From positions 310,001 to 374,000 of the forward strand of contig JAHIXK010000011.1 of NCBI GenBank assembly GCA_018815245.1: DNA of 64,000 nt. Direction: 5' to 3'. The stretch comes from Gammaproteobacteria bacterium (GTDB lineage Bacteria; Pseudomonadota; Gammaproteobacteria; Burkholderiales; Burkholderiaceae_B). This document shows, in pieces, positions 63,793-64,000 of the stretch (position 1 is the first letter of the stretch; every line of letters begins with the position of its first letter). The translations under genes were made by a program, and so were the position numbers. Below the pieces are notes generated by a model, which worked only from the letters and a program-made list of their open reading frames with translations, did no database searches and had not been told where the DNA came from.

Positions 63793-64000
63793 TCATTTCC
63801 ATGCGTTGTTGGTGACTTTGACAACGAAGAAACCCTGGTAACCATCGGTGTACCAAATTTCCTTGCGTTCGGGTACGAAAGCGGGGCTGGACATGGCCCA
63901 GTTGCTGGCTGGTGCGGGTTGCGTCAGCATGCGGTCTTTGACTGGGGCATTGAAGTAGGCCACTTCCACGGGGCGTTCGGGGTTGCGTATGTCGAAAATT
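63793..64000 (-). CDS. C-terminal end of an LVIVD-repeat-like secreted protein, 5' part beyond the window
   Basis: The visible 69 codons begin IFDIRNPERPVEVAYFNAP and end VVKVTNNAWK. The rhythm IFDIRNPERP-x-EVAYF matches the LVIVD beta-propeller repeats found in secreted bacterial proteins, and the GFFVVKVTN end fits the last strand. The start lies outside the window, so signal peptide and length cannot be seen. Its stop is 2 bases upstream of the enoyl-CoA hydratase start, suggesting co-transcription. Confidence 0.65.
   Translation of the reverse strand, partial: IFDIRNPERPVEVAYFNAPVKDRMLTQPAPASNWAMSSPAFVPERKEIWYTDGYQGFFVVKVTNNAWK

Overview
The window reads as one continuous piece of a betaproteobacterial (Burkholderiales) chromosome. 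The E3 subunit of pyruvate dehydrogenase carries its own lipoyl domain, infC is preceded by thrS and followed by rpmI-rplT-pheST-ihfA-merR, and the protein sequences resemble Burkholderiales homologues throughout. The moderate GC content and the gene set would suit a Limnobacter-like organism, but the genus is inference from general resemblance, not something the sequence proves.

Layout. 1-6.8 kb, minus strand: 3'-truncated exonuclease III, oligopeptidase A, FolD and a FixL/FixJ-type sensor kinase-regulator pair. 7.0-12.8 kb, plus: the aceE-aceF-lpdA pyruvate dehydrogenase operon with a clear promoter and terminator. 13.0-15.5 kb: a ChpS/MazE-like antitoxin next to a toxin gene that has lost its N-terminal coding part, then rpiA and phoU. 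15.6-17.3 kb, minus: thyA-folA-yggX. 17.6-26.7 kb, minus: an MsbA-like exporter, an AttH/CrtC-like lipocalin protein with its FtsX-type permease and LolD-type ATPase, fabI, a GT4 glycosyltransferase and an LpxH-like phosphoesterase; most of these concern the envelope or lipids. 27.2-30.9 kb: tRNA-Val, two outer-envelope lipoprotein/OmpA genes, a BON lipoprotein, a convergent pair of Crp/Fnr paralogues and an unlisted 42-residue Lys-rich gene. 31.0-38.7 kb: the translation island thrS-infC-rpmI-rplT-pheS-pheT-ihfA-merR and tRNA-Pro, with infC starting at AUC.

39.2-42.9 kb is the accessory highlight: six small plus-strand genes, each followed by an attC-like recombination site (GTTRRRY / RYYYAAC boxes flanking a long imperfect hairpin). 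This is an integron gene-cassette array, with an attI-like core at its left end and no integrase anywhere in the window. It lies just downstream of tRNA-Pro. The cassettes encode two unfamiliar membrane proteins, a DsbA/FrnE-like thiol oxidoreductase, a YkgJ-type cysteine-cluster protein, an alpha/beta hydrolase and a VF530-type DNA-binding protein.

43.0-52.3 kb: an ExoD protein, an EamA transporter and divergent LysR, a KdpDE-like two-component system next to Kup (potassium uptake without a Kdp ATPase), a Fic protein, a DUF3820 protein and a flavoprotein. 52.4-53.7 kb: a BrnT toxin with an XRE-type antitoxin and a downstream HEPN-like protein. 53.9-56.3 kb: an SDR and an MDR oxidoreductase and a Lon-N-domain protein. 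56.6-61.4 kb: a two-partner secretion system (TpsB-TpsA) followed by an overlapping L,D-transpeptidase-like gene. 61.4-64.0 kb: LysE exporter with divergent LysR, an enoyl-CoA hydratase and the C-terminus of an LVIVD-like secreted protein.
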